Assembly (NCBI GenBank): GCA_903875445.1 | Contig: CAIQWD010000090.1 | Coordinates: 31,616-95,615 of the forward strand | DNA from: an uncultured delta proteobacterium | GTDB taxonomy: Bacteria; Desulfobacterota; Desulfobulbia; Desulfobulbales; Desulfocapsaceae | Reading direction: 5' to 3' | Length of the DNA: 64,000 nt | In this document: piece after piece, positions 34,505 to 43,773 of the stretch | How positions within the stretch are numbered: position 1 is the first letter of the stretch | Layout: each line of letters opens with the position of its first letter | Program-made: the position numbers and the translations under genes | Notes under the pieces: generated by a model | What the model saw: only the letters and a program-made list of their open reading frames with translations | What the model was told of the DNA's origin: nothing | The model's database searches: none

Positions 34505-35653
34505 ATGGATTATTTTTTATCTGAAGAACAACAGATGATCGTCGATACTGCGCGACAGATCACTGACGAACGAATTATTCCCAATCGTGCGGAGCTTGAT
34601 GAAAAACATCAATTCCCGCGGCAGATTCTCAACGAAATGGCTCGTGCCGACCTCTTCGGAGTACCGATCCCTGAGGAATATGGCGGTTTTGGCGGCGGGT
34701 GTTTTGATATTGTTTTGACGGTCGAACAATTAGGGCGAGGGTGTATTGGGGTCGGAACGGCCTTTTCCGCCAATTTCCTTGGCGTTTATCCGATCATTCT
34801 CGCCGGGTCGCCGGAGATGAAAGCCAAGTACCTGCCCGATGTCGCCACCGGAAAAAAATTTGGCGCCTTCGGCTTGACCGAGGCAAATGCCGGATCGGAT
34901 GCCTCGGGCATCCAGACCACCGCTGTCCTTGATGGCGACGAGTGGGTTCTCAATGGTACGAAACAGTGGATCACCAACGGCGGCGAAGCGCAGATTTATA
35001 CGGTGGTAGCGATCACCGACCGGAGTCGCGGTCCCCGCGGTGCCTCCTTGTTTGTTGTCGAAGAAGGGGATCCAGGTTTTAGCTGTGGCCCCAAGGAAAA
35101 GAAAATGGGCATAAGGGCGTCCTCTACCACCGAACTCATCTTCAAAGATTGCCGGATTCCCAAGGATCGAATAATCGGTCGTCCCGGAACCGGGTTCATT
35201 ACTGTGATGAAAACCCTTGATCTGTCACGTCCGGGCATCGCCGCCTTAGGAGTGGGACTGGCGCAGGGCGCTCTTGATGTGGCTGTTACATACGCCAAGC
35301 AACGAAACCAGTTCGGCAAACCGATCATCGCCTTCCAGGCGGTACAGCATATGCTTGCGGATATGGCTATTGGTATTGAATCGGCGCGTGCTCTTGTCTA
35401 TGCCGCAGCCAAACATATCCAGGAACATCCGAAAGATATGTCGAAAGCATCGTCAATGTGCAAGGTATATGCCACGGATGTTGCAATGAAAGTCACCACC
35501 GATGCCGTACAGGTACTGGGCGGCTATGGTTATATGTGTGAATATCCTGTCGAGAAGATGATGCGGGACGCCAAAATTCTCCAGATCTATGAGGGTACCA
35601 ACCAGATACAGAGAAATGTCATCGGTCAGGAGCTGAATAAAGAATATTCATAA
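34505..35653 (+). CDS. Acyl-CoA dehydrogenase
   Basis: A 382-residue flavoprotein of the short/branched-chain acyl-CoA dehydrogenase family: FGLTEANAGSDASG and WITNG in the middle domain, RPGIAALGVGLAQGALDVAVTYAKQR, and the catalytic glutamate in QIYEGTNQIQRNVIGQEL near the C-terminus. It oxidises acyl-CoA to enoyl-CoA with ETF (next two genes) as electron partner, or runs in reverse with reduced ETF. The start is placed at ATG 34505, nine bases after GGAG; ATG 34499 lies too close. Its place between fabH and fabG is unusual and may mean it acts on the fatty-acid pathway. Confidence 0.93.
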   Translation: MDYFLSEEQQMIVDTARQITDERIIPNRAELDEKHQFPRQILNEMARADLFGVPIPEEYGGFGGGCFDIVLTVEQLGRGCIGVGTAFSANFLGVYPIILAGSPEMKAKYLPDVATGKKFGAFGLTEANAGSDASGIQTTAVLDGDEWVLNGTKQWITNGGEAQIYTVVAITDRSRGPRGASLFVVEEGDPGFSCGPKEKKMGIRASSTTELIFKDCRIPKDRIIGRPGTGFITVMKTLDLSRPGIAALGVGLAQGALDVAVTYAKQRNQFGKPIIAFQAVQHMLADMAIGIESARALVYAAAKHIQEHPKDMSKASSMCKVYATDVAMKVTTDAVQVLGGYGYMCEYPVEKMMRDAKILQIYEGTNQIQRNVIGQELNKEYS

Positions 35654-35730
35654 TGAATTCGGTTTATTTTCCAGGCAATGCAGTAGGCAGAAGGAAAAAA
35701 TCCGAGGTTGAGAAAAATGCAGGTTGTTGA

Positions 35731-36510
35731 ATGAAGATCATTGTATGTATTAAACAGGTCCCGGACGCCAAGGATGTACGCCTTGATCCGATTACCAATA
35801 CCTTGGCGCGTGAGGGCGTGCAGTCGATCATGAACCCCTACGACCAATATGCCTTGGAAGAGGCGGTGCGGCTGAAGGAAAAGTGTGGTGGTGAAGTTAC
35901 CGTGATTTCCATGGGCCCGCCGCAGGCGGAAGAGGTACTACGTCAGGCCATAAGCTGCGGTGCCGACAGCGCCGTCCTTATTTCCGACCGTGCGTTCGCC
36001 GGTGCCGACACCTGGGCGACCGCCTATACACTCGAACATGCCATAAAAAAAATCGGCAATTTCGATCTGATATTATGCGGCAAGCAGGCGATTGATGGCG
36101 ATACGGCGCAGGTAGGTCCGGGCCTTGCCACCCGCCATGGTATTCCTTATATAACATGTGTGCAGAGGATACGGGCGACAACCGAGACCGGACTGATTGC
36201 CGAAAGGATGATGGATGATGGCTTTGATGTTGTGGCCGTTGATTACCCTGCACTGCTCTCGGTCGTGAAAGACATTAATGAACCTCGGGTTCCCTCGATT
36301 AAAGGGAAAATGAAAGCAAAAAAGGCGGAAATCGTAAGGCTCAATGCCCAAACCATTGAGGCTGATCCGGCCTGCATTGGTCTACCCGGTTCACCTACTA
36401 AAGTTGTCAATGTATTCCCCCCGCAAGCCAGGGGAGTGCGATCAGTGTTGACAGGCACTCTTGATGAGCAGATAGACCAGCTTGTAGAAAAGCTGTTGCC
36501 GTATTTGTAA
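35731..36510 (+). CDS. etfB: Electron transfer flavoprotein beta subunit
   Basis: A 259-residue ETF beta chain (MKIIVCIKQVPDAKDVRLDP; NPYDQYALEEAVRLKEK; DLILCGKQAIDGDTAQVGPGLA). It binds AMP, or FAD in bifurcating forms, and pairs with EtfA from the next gene. The etfA start overlaps its stop (TAATG). It receives or donates electrons to the acyl-CoA dehydrogenase upstream. Confidence 0.95.
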   Translation: MKIIVCIKQVPDAKDVRLDPITNTLAREGVQSIMNPYDQYALEEAVRLKEKCGGEVTVISMGPPQAEEVLRQAISCGADSAVLISDRAFAGADTWATAYTLEHAIKKIGNFDLILCGKQAIDGDTAQVGPGLATRHGIPYITCVQRIRATTETGLIAERMMDDGFDVVAVDYPALLSVVKDINEPRVPSIKGKMKAKKAEIVRLNAQTIEADPACIGLPGSPTKVVNVFPPQARGVRSVLTGTLDEQIDQLVEKLLPYL

Positions 36511-37721
36511 TGGAGCAGGGAAGTTCTATGTTGAAAGTAAGTAAAGAGCTGTGCATTGGCTGTGGAATATGCGCTGACAATTGTCCTTTTGCCGCAATAA
36601 CCATCGAGGATGGCTTGGCGGTGGTGGGTGAGTCCTGTAACCTCTGCGGAGCCTGTGTAGAAAATTGTGATGTCGGTGCCCTTACCCTCACGGTCAGCGG
36701 CAGGAAAGCACAAGAGGATTTAGCTGGATGGTCCGGGGTTTCAGTGTTCTGTGAGTATCGAGGCGGAGAGCTTGCACCCGTTTCTCTGGAACTTTTGGGC
36801 ATAGGGCGAAAACTCGCCGATCAAAGAGGGGTAAAGTTGAGCGCCATTCTTCTTGGCTTTGAAACCCGAGAGACTGCCAGCCTTCTCATTGGTCATGGCG
36901 CTGACGCCGTCATCCTGGTTGATCATGAAGCCTTAAGAGATTTTAGAGACGACTGTTACGCAGCGGTGTTCACCCATCTGGTCCGGCAGTATCGTCCGGA
37001 AATAGTCTTGGCCGGCGCCACCGCCATAGGTCGGTCTTTTATCCCGGCTGTAGCAACGACTCTCAACACCGGCCTTACCGCCGACTGCACGAAACTGGAA
37101 ATTCGTGACCAAGACGGGATGCTTTTACAGACACGGCCTGCTTTTGGCGGCAATATTATGGCGACGATTGTCTGCGAAGCCTCAAGACCTCAGATGGCAA
37201 CAGTAAGGCCGAAGGTTATGAAGGCGTTGGACTTCAATGCGGATCGCAAAGGCGAAGTGATTGTTGTAAAGCCACCGGTCAATCTCCTGCAAAGCAAGAT
37301 GAAAGTGATCGAGTCGGTTGTCGGTCAGGCGTCTACGGTAAATATTCAAGATGCCGATATCCTGGTGTCCGGCGGACGCGGCCTTGAAACGGCCAAGGGT
37401 TTCGAACTCATCAAAAAGCTTGCCGACACCTTGGGGGCCAAGGTGTCCGCCTCCAGAGCGGTAGTCGATGCGGGATGGATTCCCTATCCTCATCAAGTGG
37501 GGCAGACAGGAAAGACGGTTGCCCCCAAACTGTATATCGCCTGCGGAATTTCCGGTGCTGTACAACATGTAGCCGGGATGCAGTCTGCCGAAACCATCGT
37601 GGCCATCAACCGTGACGAGCATGCCACTATTTTTAACGTTGCCGACTATGGATTGGTAGGAGACCTGTACGAAATTATTCCTAAACTCATTGCCAAGCTT
37701 GAGGAGCGTAGAAGACTATGA
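36510..37721 (+). CDS. etfA: Electron transfer flavoprotein alpha subunit with N-terminal [4Fe-4S] ferredoxin domain
   Basis: A 403-residue chain. Residues about 10-60 hold eight cysteines in two ferredoxin motifs ([13 protein letters not shown] and [11 protein letters not shown]), so two [4Fe-4S] clusters; residues 80-260 are the ETF N-domain; the C-terminal FAD domain shows [44 protein letters not shown] and NRDEHATIF. Ferredoxin-fused EtfA is found in anaerobes and suggests electron exchange with an iron-sulfur partner. Two starts are possible (36510 and 36528); the first overlaps the etfB stop. fabG begins inside its last codons. Confidence 0.95.
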   Translation: MEQGSSMLKVSKELCIGCGICADNCPFAAITIEDGLAVVGESCNLCGACVENCDVGALTLTVSGRKAQEDLAGWSGVSVFCEYRGGELAPVSLELLGIGRKLADQRGVKLSAILLGFETRETASLLIGHGADAVILVDHEALRDFRDDCYAAVFTHLVRQYRPEIVLAGATAIGRSFIPAVATTLNTGLTADCTKLEIRDQDGMLLQTRPAFGGNIMATIVCEASRPQMATVRPKVMKALDFNADRKGEVIVVKPPVNLLQSKMKVIESVVGQASTVNIQDADILVSGGRGLETAKGFELIKKLADTLGAKVSASRAVVDAGWIPYPHQVGQTGKTVAPKLYIACGISGAVQHVAGMQSAETIVAINRDEHATIFNVADYGLVGDLYEIIPKLIAKLEERRRL

Positions 37722-38461
37722 ACCTCGCAGGAAGAGTTGCCGTCGTGACCGGTGGAAGCCGTGGAATTGGTCGAGCGATCTGCATCCGTCTCGCCTCGAT
37801 GGGGGCCTTGGTGTATGTCAATTATGTCAGTCGTTCCTCTGCTGCGGAAGAAACTGCAACCCTGATTCGGCAAGCAGGTGGACGTGCCGAAATCATGAGT
37901 TTTGATGTAGCGGAAAGTACTGCCGTACAGAATTCCTTTAAAAAGATAGTCGGTGAGGCCGGGTCGATCGATATCCTGGTAAATAATGCCGGAATAACCA
38001 GAGATGGTCTCATGGCTAGAATGAAAGAGGATGACTGGGATGCGGTTATTGACACCAATCTTAAGGGTGCATTCTTATGTGCCAAGGCAGCATCGAGGGA
38101 GATGATGAAGAAAAAGTGGGGACGTATCGTCAATATTTCTTCAGTCTCCGGGTTTGCCGGCAATCCCGGACAGGTCAATTATTCGGCGGCCAAAGCCGGG
38201 ATGGTCGGGCTGACCAAGGCCATGGCCCGGGAATATGCCTCCCGCAATATCACCGTCAACAGTGTGGCTCCCGGCTATATTGAGACGGAAATGACCGAGC
38301 AACTGTCGGAAGAGGGACGGGAGCAAATCAAAAAAGAAATTCTTCTTGCCTCTTTCGGCAAGGTTGAGGATGTGGCTGGGGCTGTGGCGTATCTGGTCTC
38401 TGATGATGGACGTTATGTCACCGGCCAGACACTCCATGTCAATGGTGGGATGTATATGTAA
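37718..38461 (+). CDS. fabG: 3-oxoacyl-ACP reductase
   Basis: A 247-residue short-chain dehydrogenase that reduces 3-ketoacyl-ACP with NADPH. It shows TGGSRGIGRA (cofactor loop), NNAG, and the catalytic Ser-Tyr-Lys in NISSVSGFAGNPGQVNYSAAKAG, with EMTEQL near the C-terminus. It overlaps etfA by four bases (ATGA) and precedes acpP, the standard fab order. Confidence 0.96.
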   Translation: MNLAGRVAVVTGGSRGIGRAICIRLASMGALVYVNYVSRSSAAEETATLIRQAGGRAEIMSFDVAESTAVQNSFKKIVGEAGSIDILVNNAGITRDGLMARMKEDDWDAVIDTNLKGAFLCAKAASREMMKKKWGRIVNISSVSGFAGNPGQVNYSAAKAGMVGLTKAMAREYASRNITVNSVAPGYIETEMTEQLSEEGREQIKKEILLASFGKVEDVAGAVAYLVSDDGRYVTGQTLHVNGGMYM

Positions 38462-38551
38462 CAGGGCAAGCGGAAAAGTTCGTATTAACAAATTTCAACA
38501 ATGCACACAGTTGACAAAGACTGTGCCTACTTTCCAGAAGGGAGACTAAAA

Positions 38552-38782
38552 ATGGCAATCGAACAAGAAATGATAGATATAATCGTTGAGCAATTAAGCG
38601 TTGAAAAGGAAAAAGTCGTACCCAATGCTTCTTTTGTCGATGATCTTGGTGCCGATTCACTCGATCTCGTCGAGCTGATTATGGCAATGGAAGAGGGTTT
38701 TGATATTGAGATTCCCGATGAGGATGCCGAGGGAATTACCACGGTCCAGGATGCTATTGACTATGTAAAGAAGAAGAAATAG
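38552..38782 (+). CDS. acpP: Acyl carrier protein
   Basis: A 76-residue acidic protein with the phosphopantetheine site [28 protein letters not shown]. The start is ATG 38552, after AGAAGGGAGAC; the track start at 38501 adds residues not found in the family. It sits between fabG and fabF as usual. Confidence 0.97.
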   Translation: MAIEQEMIDIIVEQLSVEKEKVVPNASFVDDLGADSLDLVELIMAMEEGFDIEIPDEDAEGITTVQDAIDYVKKKK

Positions 38783-38871
38783 CGCTCAGCCATGGCAAAA
38801 AGCAGCAATTATTTGCCCCCCGTTTGCACTGTGTTACTGATAAAAAGAAACGAAAAGGAGCAACTATCGTG

Positions 38872-40110
38872 ATGCGAAGGGTAGTAGTTACAGGTGTGGG
38901 CTTGGTGACCCCACTTGGTACCGGAGTTGAGAAAACCTGGCAGAATATCTGCTCGGGAGTCAGTGGTGTTGATCTCATTACTCGCTTTGATACCAGTGAT
39001 TACGCTGTGAAAATTGCTGCTGAAGTAAAGGATTTCATTGCCGAGGATTTTTTTGACAAGAAGGCAATCAAGCATCTTGACCTCTTCGTCCAGTACGGCC
39101 TTGCGGCGGCACAAATGGCTATGAAAGACAGCGGTCTTATCGTAACCGATGGCAATAGTGCGAGGGTGGGCGTTATCACCGGATGTGGTATGGGAGGCTT
39201 GCCGACCATCGAAAAATACCATCAGATATGTGTGGAAAAGGGTCCGAAAAAAATCACCCCTTTTTTTATACCTATGGTTATTCCTAATATGCCTTCCGGA
39301 CAAATCTCCATGGCTTTGAATGCCAAAGGACCGAACCTTTGTATGACAACGGCCTGTGCCGCCGGAACGCATGCTGTCGGTGAAGCCTACCGGCATATCA
39401 AGTATGGAATGTGTGATGTGGTTGTCAGCGGCGGGACAGAGGCAGTCATTTGCGGCCTTGGGGTTGCAGGCTTTTCAGCGATGAAAGCCCTTTCGACTCG
39501 CAACGAAGAGCCAAAGGCTGCATCCCGGCCGTTTGACATTGATCGTGACGGTTTTGTAATGTCCGAGGGTGCGGGGATCATTATCCTTGAGGAATATGGT
39601 CACGCCCTGGCCAGAGGGGCGAAAATTTATGCGGAGATTTGTGGTTATGGCTTAAGCAGTGACGCGTATCACATTGCAGCCCCACCGGAAAACGGAGAGG
39701 GCGGGATGCGGGCGATGCGGATGGCGGTTGAAGATTCGGGGATGGCAGCGGATAATTTTGATTATATCAACGCCCATGGTACTTCAACTCCGCTTAATGA
39801 CAAATGTGAAACGCAGGCAATAAAGACTGTTTTTGGTGAGCATGCCAAAAAATTGGCAATCAGTTCCACAAAATCGATGACCGGCCATATGTTGGGTGCC
39901 GCGGGGGGAATTGAAGCAGCTTTTACAGCCCTGAGTGTATATGAACAGATTGCCCCTCCGACCATCAATCTTAGTCACCCTGACCCCGATTGTGATCTCG
40001 ATTATGTGCCGAACGTAGCGAGAAAAATGAATATTCGTGCTGCACTTTCAAATTCTTTCGGATTCGGTGGCACGAATGCCGTTATCGCTATGAAAAGATT
40101 CACCGATTGA
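38872..40110 (+). CDS. fabF: 3-oxoacyl-ACP synthase II
   Basis: A 412-residue elongating condensing enzyme. The catalytic cysteine is in TACAAGTHAVGEAYRHI, and the two active-site histidines in NAHGTSTPLND and KSMTGHMLGAAGG. AAAGGAG precedes a GTG (38869) directly followed by ATG (38872); either could start it and the ATG is used. The track start at 38824 is too far upstream. Last fab gene of the run. Confidence 0.95.
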   Translation: MRRVVVTGVGLVTPLGTGVEKTWQNICSGVSGVDLITRFDTSDYAVKIAAEVKDFIAEDFFDKKAIKHLDLFVQYGLAAAQMAMKDSGLIVTDGNSARVGVITGCGMGGLPTIEKYHQICVEKGPKKITPFFIPMVIPNMPSGQISMALNAKGPNLCMTTACAAGTHAVGEAYRHIKYGMCDVVVSGGTEAVICGLGVAGFSAMKALSTRNEEPKAASRPFDIDRDGFVMSEGAGIIILEEYGHALARGAKIYAEICGYGLSSDAYHIAAPPENGEGGMRAMRMAVEDSGMAADNFDYINAHGTSTPLNDKCETQAIKTVFGEHAKKLAISSTKSMTGHMLGAAGGIEAAFTALSVYEQIAPPTINLSHPDPDCDLDYVPNVARKMNIRAALSNSFGFGGTNAVIAMKRFTD

Positions 40111-40130
40111 CAGGAAATTGGGAGGACGGA

Positions 40131-40559
40131 GTGAAGATAGTCGTTGCTGCTGATCATGGAGGCGTGGAATTAAAAGAGCTGATCAAAAGGTCGCTGGTTG
40201 CATTCGGCTACGAGGTTGAGGATGTTGGCTGTTTCTCCAAAGATGCGGTTGATTATCCTGATTTTGCCGAGAAAGCTGTCCAGTTCATTTTGAAAAACGA
40301 ATGTCAAATGGGAATACTGATTTGCGGAACAGGGATCGGTATGTCCATCGCGGCAAACAGATACAGGAGCATCAGAGCCGCCAATTGCTCAAATGTATAT
40401 ACGGCGAGAATGAGCCGCGAGCATAATAATGCCAACGTTCTGTGCCTTGGCGCGAGGGTGCTTGAGGCGGATACGGCTATTGAAATGGTTCGTGTATGGC
40501 TGGATACGACCTTTTCCGGAGGGAGACACCAGAGAAGGATTGCAAAATTCAGTGATTGA
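40131..40559 (+). CDS. rpiB: Ribose-5-phosphate isomerase B
   Basis: A 142-residue RpiB/LacAB-family enzyme interconverting ribose-5-P and ribulose-5-P: KIVVAADHGGVELKE, DVGCFSKDAVDYPDFA, the anion-hole motif CGTGIGMSIAANR and RMSREHNNANVLCLGAR. The start is the GTG at 40131, six bases after GGGAGG; the track's TTG at 40107 precedes the ribosome binding site. Confidence 0.93.
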   Translation: MKIVVAADHGGVELKELIKRSLVAFGYEVEDVGCFSKDAVDYPDFAEKAVQFILKNECQMGILICGTGIGMSIAANRYRSIRAANCSNVYTARMSREHNNANVLCLGARVLEADTAIEMVRVWLDTTFSGGRHQRRIAKFSD

Positions 40560-40584
40560 TGTGAGATAAAAGAGTTTGAATGAT

Positions 40585-40620
40585 AAAGCCGATTTTGCAT
40601 CAGCAAAATCGGCTTTATTT
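40585..40620 (+). terminator. Terminator between rpiB and nrdR
   Basis: AAAGCCGATTTTGC and GCAAAATCGGCTTT form a perfect 14-bp stem with a 4-base loop and a short ATTTG tail. It ends the yceD-to-rpiB run. Confidence 0.8.
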
Positions 40621-40645
40621 GTATTGACTCATAGGGGGTTGCCAT

Positions 40646-41113
40646 ATGAAATGCCCGTATTGTGGACATCTTGATAACAGGGTAATTGACTCGCGTCTTA
40701 ACAAAGATGCGACAATTACCAGAAGAAGAAGGGAGTGTCTGGCATGCAATCAGCGATTCACCACCTACGAACGGCTTGAGGTGATGCTGCCTGTGCTGGT
40801 CAAAAAAGACGGTCGCAGAGAGCCATGGGATCGGCACAAGCTCATAGCGGGCTTGGAAAAGGCCTGTGAAAAGAGGACGGTTAGTCGAGATAAAATTGAC
40901 GAATTTGCCGATGAGATCGAACACAAATTGCAAGATTATGGGGCAAAAGAGATTCATTCCCAGGTAGTCGGTCAGTGGGTGATGGAAGGCTTGCCGCGTC
41001 TTGACGAAGTGGCTTACGTACGGTTTGCATCTGTATATCGTCAGTTTAAGGATGTGAATGAATTTATGGAGGAACTCAAGACCCTTCTTGATTCGAGAAG
41101 AACCAATGAATAG
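40646..41113 (+). CDS. nrdR: Transcriptional repressor NrdR
   Basis: A 155-residue repressor of ribonucleotide reductase genes. The N-terminal zinc ribbon (CPYCGHLDNRVIDSRLNKDATITRRRRECLACNQRFTTYERLE) is followed by an ATP-cone domain that senses ATP/dATP. TAGGGGGTTGCC precedes the ATG. Its stop overlaps the ribD start (ATGAATAG). Confidence 0.97.
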   Translation: MKCPYCGHLDNRVIDSRLNKDATITRRRRECLACNQRFTTYERLEVMLPVLVKKDGRREPWDRHKLIAGLEKACEKRTVSRDKIDEFADEIEHKLQDYGAKEIHSQVVGQWVMEGLPRLDEVAYVRFASVYRQFKDVNEFMEELKTLLDSRRTNE

Positions 41114-42215
41114 CCAAGAAGATGTGCGTTTCATGCGCCTGGCCCTGAAGGAAGCTACAAGAGGTTTGGGGCGGACCTCGCCAAATCCTTGCGTCGGAGC
41201 AATCATAGTCAAAGATGGCCGGATTATCGCCAAGGGTTATCATAAAAAAGCCGGAACCCCGCATGCCGAGATTAATGCAATACGGCAGGCGACCGAAACT
41301 GTTGCCGGGGCAACTATGTATGTAACGCTTGAACCCTGCAATCATACAGGAAAAACCCCGCCTTGCACTCGTGCCTTGGTCGAGAGTGGAATTTCCCGGG
41401 TCGTGGTCGGAATGAAGGATCCCAACCCGCTTGTCAACGGAACAGGCATAGCTTTTCTCAAAGGTTGCGGGGTGGCCGTTACCAGTGGCATCCTCGAAAA
41501 AGAGTGTGAAGAAATAAATGCCCCGTTTCTCAAATATATTACCACCGGTCTTCCTTGGATGATAATGAAGGCGGGAGTGAGTCTCGATGGTCGATTAAAT
41601 TATCAAGAAGGAAAATCCGGTTGGATTACCGGGCAAGAATCGGTGATTGAGGCACATAAACTCAGGGACAGGGTCGATGCCGTTCTTCTCGGAGGTCGAA
41701 CAATACTCATAGATAATCCGTCACTTACCACAAGACTTCCTCAAGGACGAACAAAAGATCCGGTGCGGATTATTGTCGATAGCAAGTTGTCCACGCACCC
41801 CAATGCCAAGGTGTATCACCTTGATTCTCCGGCACCGACATGGGTGTTCCATTCAGAGGATGCTCCTCCGGCAAAGATTGCCGATTTTCAGGTTCAGGGC
41901 ATTCGGCTTTTCCCGATGTTAGGCGAAAACGGTGGCTTAGACCTTTGGGGAATCATCAAGACATTGGGGCGAGAGGGGCTTTGTTCGGTTATGGTCGAAG
42001 GCGGGGCAAAATTGCATGGAGCATTCTTAAAGGCGCAGCTCTTCGATTACGCTTATCTGTTTTATGCGCCTCTTTTTGCAGGGGATAAAGGGGTGGGTTT
42101 GACTGCAGGGCTTCATGTGCAGGATCGGCTGAATGCCCCAAAACTGGTGTCGGTTCGCTATAAAAAGCTCGGAGATGATATGCTAATTTCCGGTCGGATA
42201 ACCTATTACAACTAG
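41106..42215 (+). CDS. ribD: Bifunctional riboflavin deaminase/reductase RibD
   Basis: A 369-residue enzyme doing steps two and three of riboflavin synthesis. The N-terminal cytidine-deaminase-like domain has zinc ligands in TPHAEINAI and PCNHTGKTPPCTRAL; the C-terminal reductase has MKAGVSLDGRLNYQEGKSGWITG and MVEGGAKLHGAF. The start ATG 41106 lies inside the end of nrdR. No other rib genes are in the window. It ends convergently with a ParB-like gene, overlapping by four bases. Confidence 0.95.
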   Translation: MNSQEDVRFMRLALKEATRGLGRTSPNPCVGAIIVKDGRIIAKGYHKKAGTPHAEINAIRQATETVAGATMYVTLEPCNHTGKTPPCTRALVESGISRVVVGMKDPNPLVNGTGIAFLKGCGVAVTSGILEKECEEINAPFLKYITTGLPWMIMKAGVSLDGRLNYQEGKSGWITGQESVIEAHKLRDRVDAVLLGGRTILIDNPSLTTRLPQGRTKDPVRIIVDSKLSTHPNAKVYHLDSPAPTWVFHSEDAPPAKIADFQVQGIRLFPMLGENGGLDLWGIIKTLGREGLCSVMVEGGAKLHGAFLKAQLFDYAYLFYAPLFAGDKGVGLTAGLHVQDRLNAPKLVSVRYKKLGDDMLISGRITYYN

Positions 42216-43171
42216 TTGTTGTTCATTAACAAGGTGTTGATTTTTGGCGCCATTCTTGCGCAGTCGGCAAAATTGCCAAAAGTGATTGAAAGGGTGACGT
42301 CGTCTTTTTCAAATGATGGGCTGTGTGAAACGGTGCATTGTGCTGGCAAACGCAGAGCTTGCACCTGTCGTGCGAAATTCTCCTCGGCCTCCCTAGACAG
42401 AGGACAAAACTGGTGCTGTAGATACGTGTTGAGATGTTGCAACTTCTGCGGAACATTCAACACAGGATGTTTGAGAATTTCAGAGATTGTCGGGTTTTTA
42501 AGGAACGCCGAGATGGAAGAGTTTTGGCGAAATGCAAGATCGCGAATGAGAGTGAAGAACCTCTTTTGTTTACCATCTCCCATGGCAAGATCTCTAAAAA
42601 GCAGTACCAAGGCAAGTCGATCGGAACTTTCAGGCAATCTTAAGAGTTCTGCAACCATTTTCTCCTGGAGTCGACCGGCATGTATCTCGGTGATCATGAT
42701 CGGATCTTGCTGCAGAATGTTGTTGAGTTCCTTGATGGTTGAAGCTTGTTTCCTCAACTGCAATCTTTCCAGATACATTAAAATAATATCTTGCTGATTG
42801 AGGTAGCAGGTGCAAATCTCAATAAACTTGGCCTTTTCAGCAAGAGATAACGGATGGTAAAGATTTTGATCGGTCAGCAAAGTATCGAGTAGAACAGTTA
42901 CTTTAGTGTCCTTTGCAAAGACCAGACATTCTATGTTTTCCACTTGCGCATTTGCCAAGGCAAATTGCAGACGCTTGAAGCCGCAAAGAATATCAAAACG
43001 GCCATCTTCTTTAGCAAGAAGGATAGGTTTATGGATAATGCCTGTCCGATAAAAAGATTGGAGCAGGGCATCGGAAATGGTTTGCGAGTCCCAGGGATGA
43101 AGACTCCATTCTTTGGTAAAAATAATTGCCTTTAATGATAATGTACAGTACGAGAGATTTGTTGCGGACAT
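42212..43171 (-). CDS. ParB-like nuclease-domain protein, function unknown
   Basis: A 319-residue protein with an N-terminal ParB-like fold (about residues 25-100: ISDALLQSFYRTGIIHKPILLAKEDGRFDILCGFKRLQFALA), where GFKRLQFA takes the place of the GxRR box, followed by a helical middle region (LAEKAKFIEICTCYLNQQDIILMYLERLQL). The rest is unlike ParB or Noc: there is no clear dimerisation domain. No parA is next to it and the protein is 40 residues of unknown relation to any plasmid locus. It ends over the ribD stop. Could be a DNA-binding adaptor or an orphan; confidence in function is low. Confidence 0.6.
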   Translation of the reverse strand: MSATNLSYCTLSLKAIIFTKEWSLHPWDSQTISDALLQSFYRTGIIHKPILLAKEDGRFDILCGFKRLQFALANAQVENIECLVFAKDTKVTVLLDTLLTDQNLYHPLSLAEKAKFIEICTCYLNQQDIILMYLERLQLRKQASTIKELNNILQQDPIMITEIHAGRLQEKMVAELLRLPESSDRLALVLLFRDLAMGDGKQKRFFTLIRDLAFRQNSSISAFLKNPTISEILKHPVLNVPQKLQHLNTYLQHQFCPLSREAEENFARQVQALRLPAQCTVSHSPSFEKDDVTLSITFGNFADCARMAPKINTLLMNNN

Positions 43172-43211
43172 GTTCGGTCAGTTGAGAGACCAATGCTTAA
43201 AAGATAAAAAT

Positions 43212-43242
43212 ACCCTGAGAATGACAACGGCAAACCCAGGGT
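43212..43242 (-). terminator. Terminator after the IHF/HU gene
   Basis: On the minus strand ACCCTG...CAGGGT form a short stem followed by TATTTTTATCTTTT, about 55 bases after the ihfA-like stop. Confidence 0.55.
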
Positions 43243-43297
43243 GATTTTAAATGAAGGTGCGAGATGTGTGCTTCAGCTGCGCTAACTGTTTTAGCTA

Positions 43298-43585
43298 TTA
43301 GGAAGCGTTTATCTTCTCTCGCAATATTCCGGATGGCTTAAATGTAACAACCCGCCTGGCATCCAAAGTGAGTTCGTTGCCTGTTTGCGGATTTCGTCCT
43401 CTCCGGGCATTTTTGCGTTTCACATTAAATTTCCCGAAACCACTCAAGAGAAGGTCGGAACCATTTATTAAAGAATCTTTTGATATTCGCAAAAATGCTT
43501 CAACCGAATCAGTCGCTTGGGCCTTCGTCAAGCCTTCATGATTTTTATATACCTGCTGGACCAAATCAGCTTTTGTAAGTGTCAT
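43298..43585 (-). CDS. ihfA: Integration host factor alpha / HU-family DNA-binding protein
   Basis: A 95-residue DNA-bending protein: MTLTKADLVQQVYKNHEGLTKAQATDSVEAFLRIS, GFGKFNVKRKNARRGRNPQTGNELTLDARRVVTFKPSGILREKIN. The arm RRGRNPQTG with the proline that intercalates in DNA is clear. Length and the N-terminus favour IHF alpha over HU. AGGAGG lies just before the ATG. It may bind the AT-rich control regions in this window. Confidence 0.9.
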   Translation of the reverse strand: MTLTKADLVQQVYKNHEGLTKAQATDSVEAFLRISKDSLINGSDLLLSGFGKFNVKRKNARRGRNPQTGNELTLDARRVVTFKPSGILREKINAS

Positions 43586-43773
43586 AATTCCTCCTGATTT
43601 TACTGTATGAGTTAACTATTTTTTACAATGATATACTTTTAGAATAGAAAGTCAAATCTAATGCTAAAGAAAAAACACCATAACATTTAATCGATAATCA
43701 CTCGATGGAACCTATTATGGTAGTAAATGGATTAAACGGGTATGGAACCCTTTATTTAAACTTGGAAGCCGCA

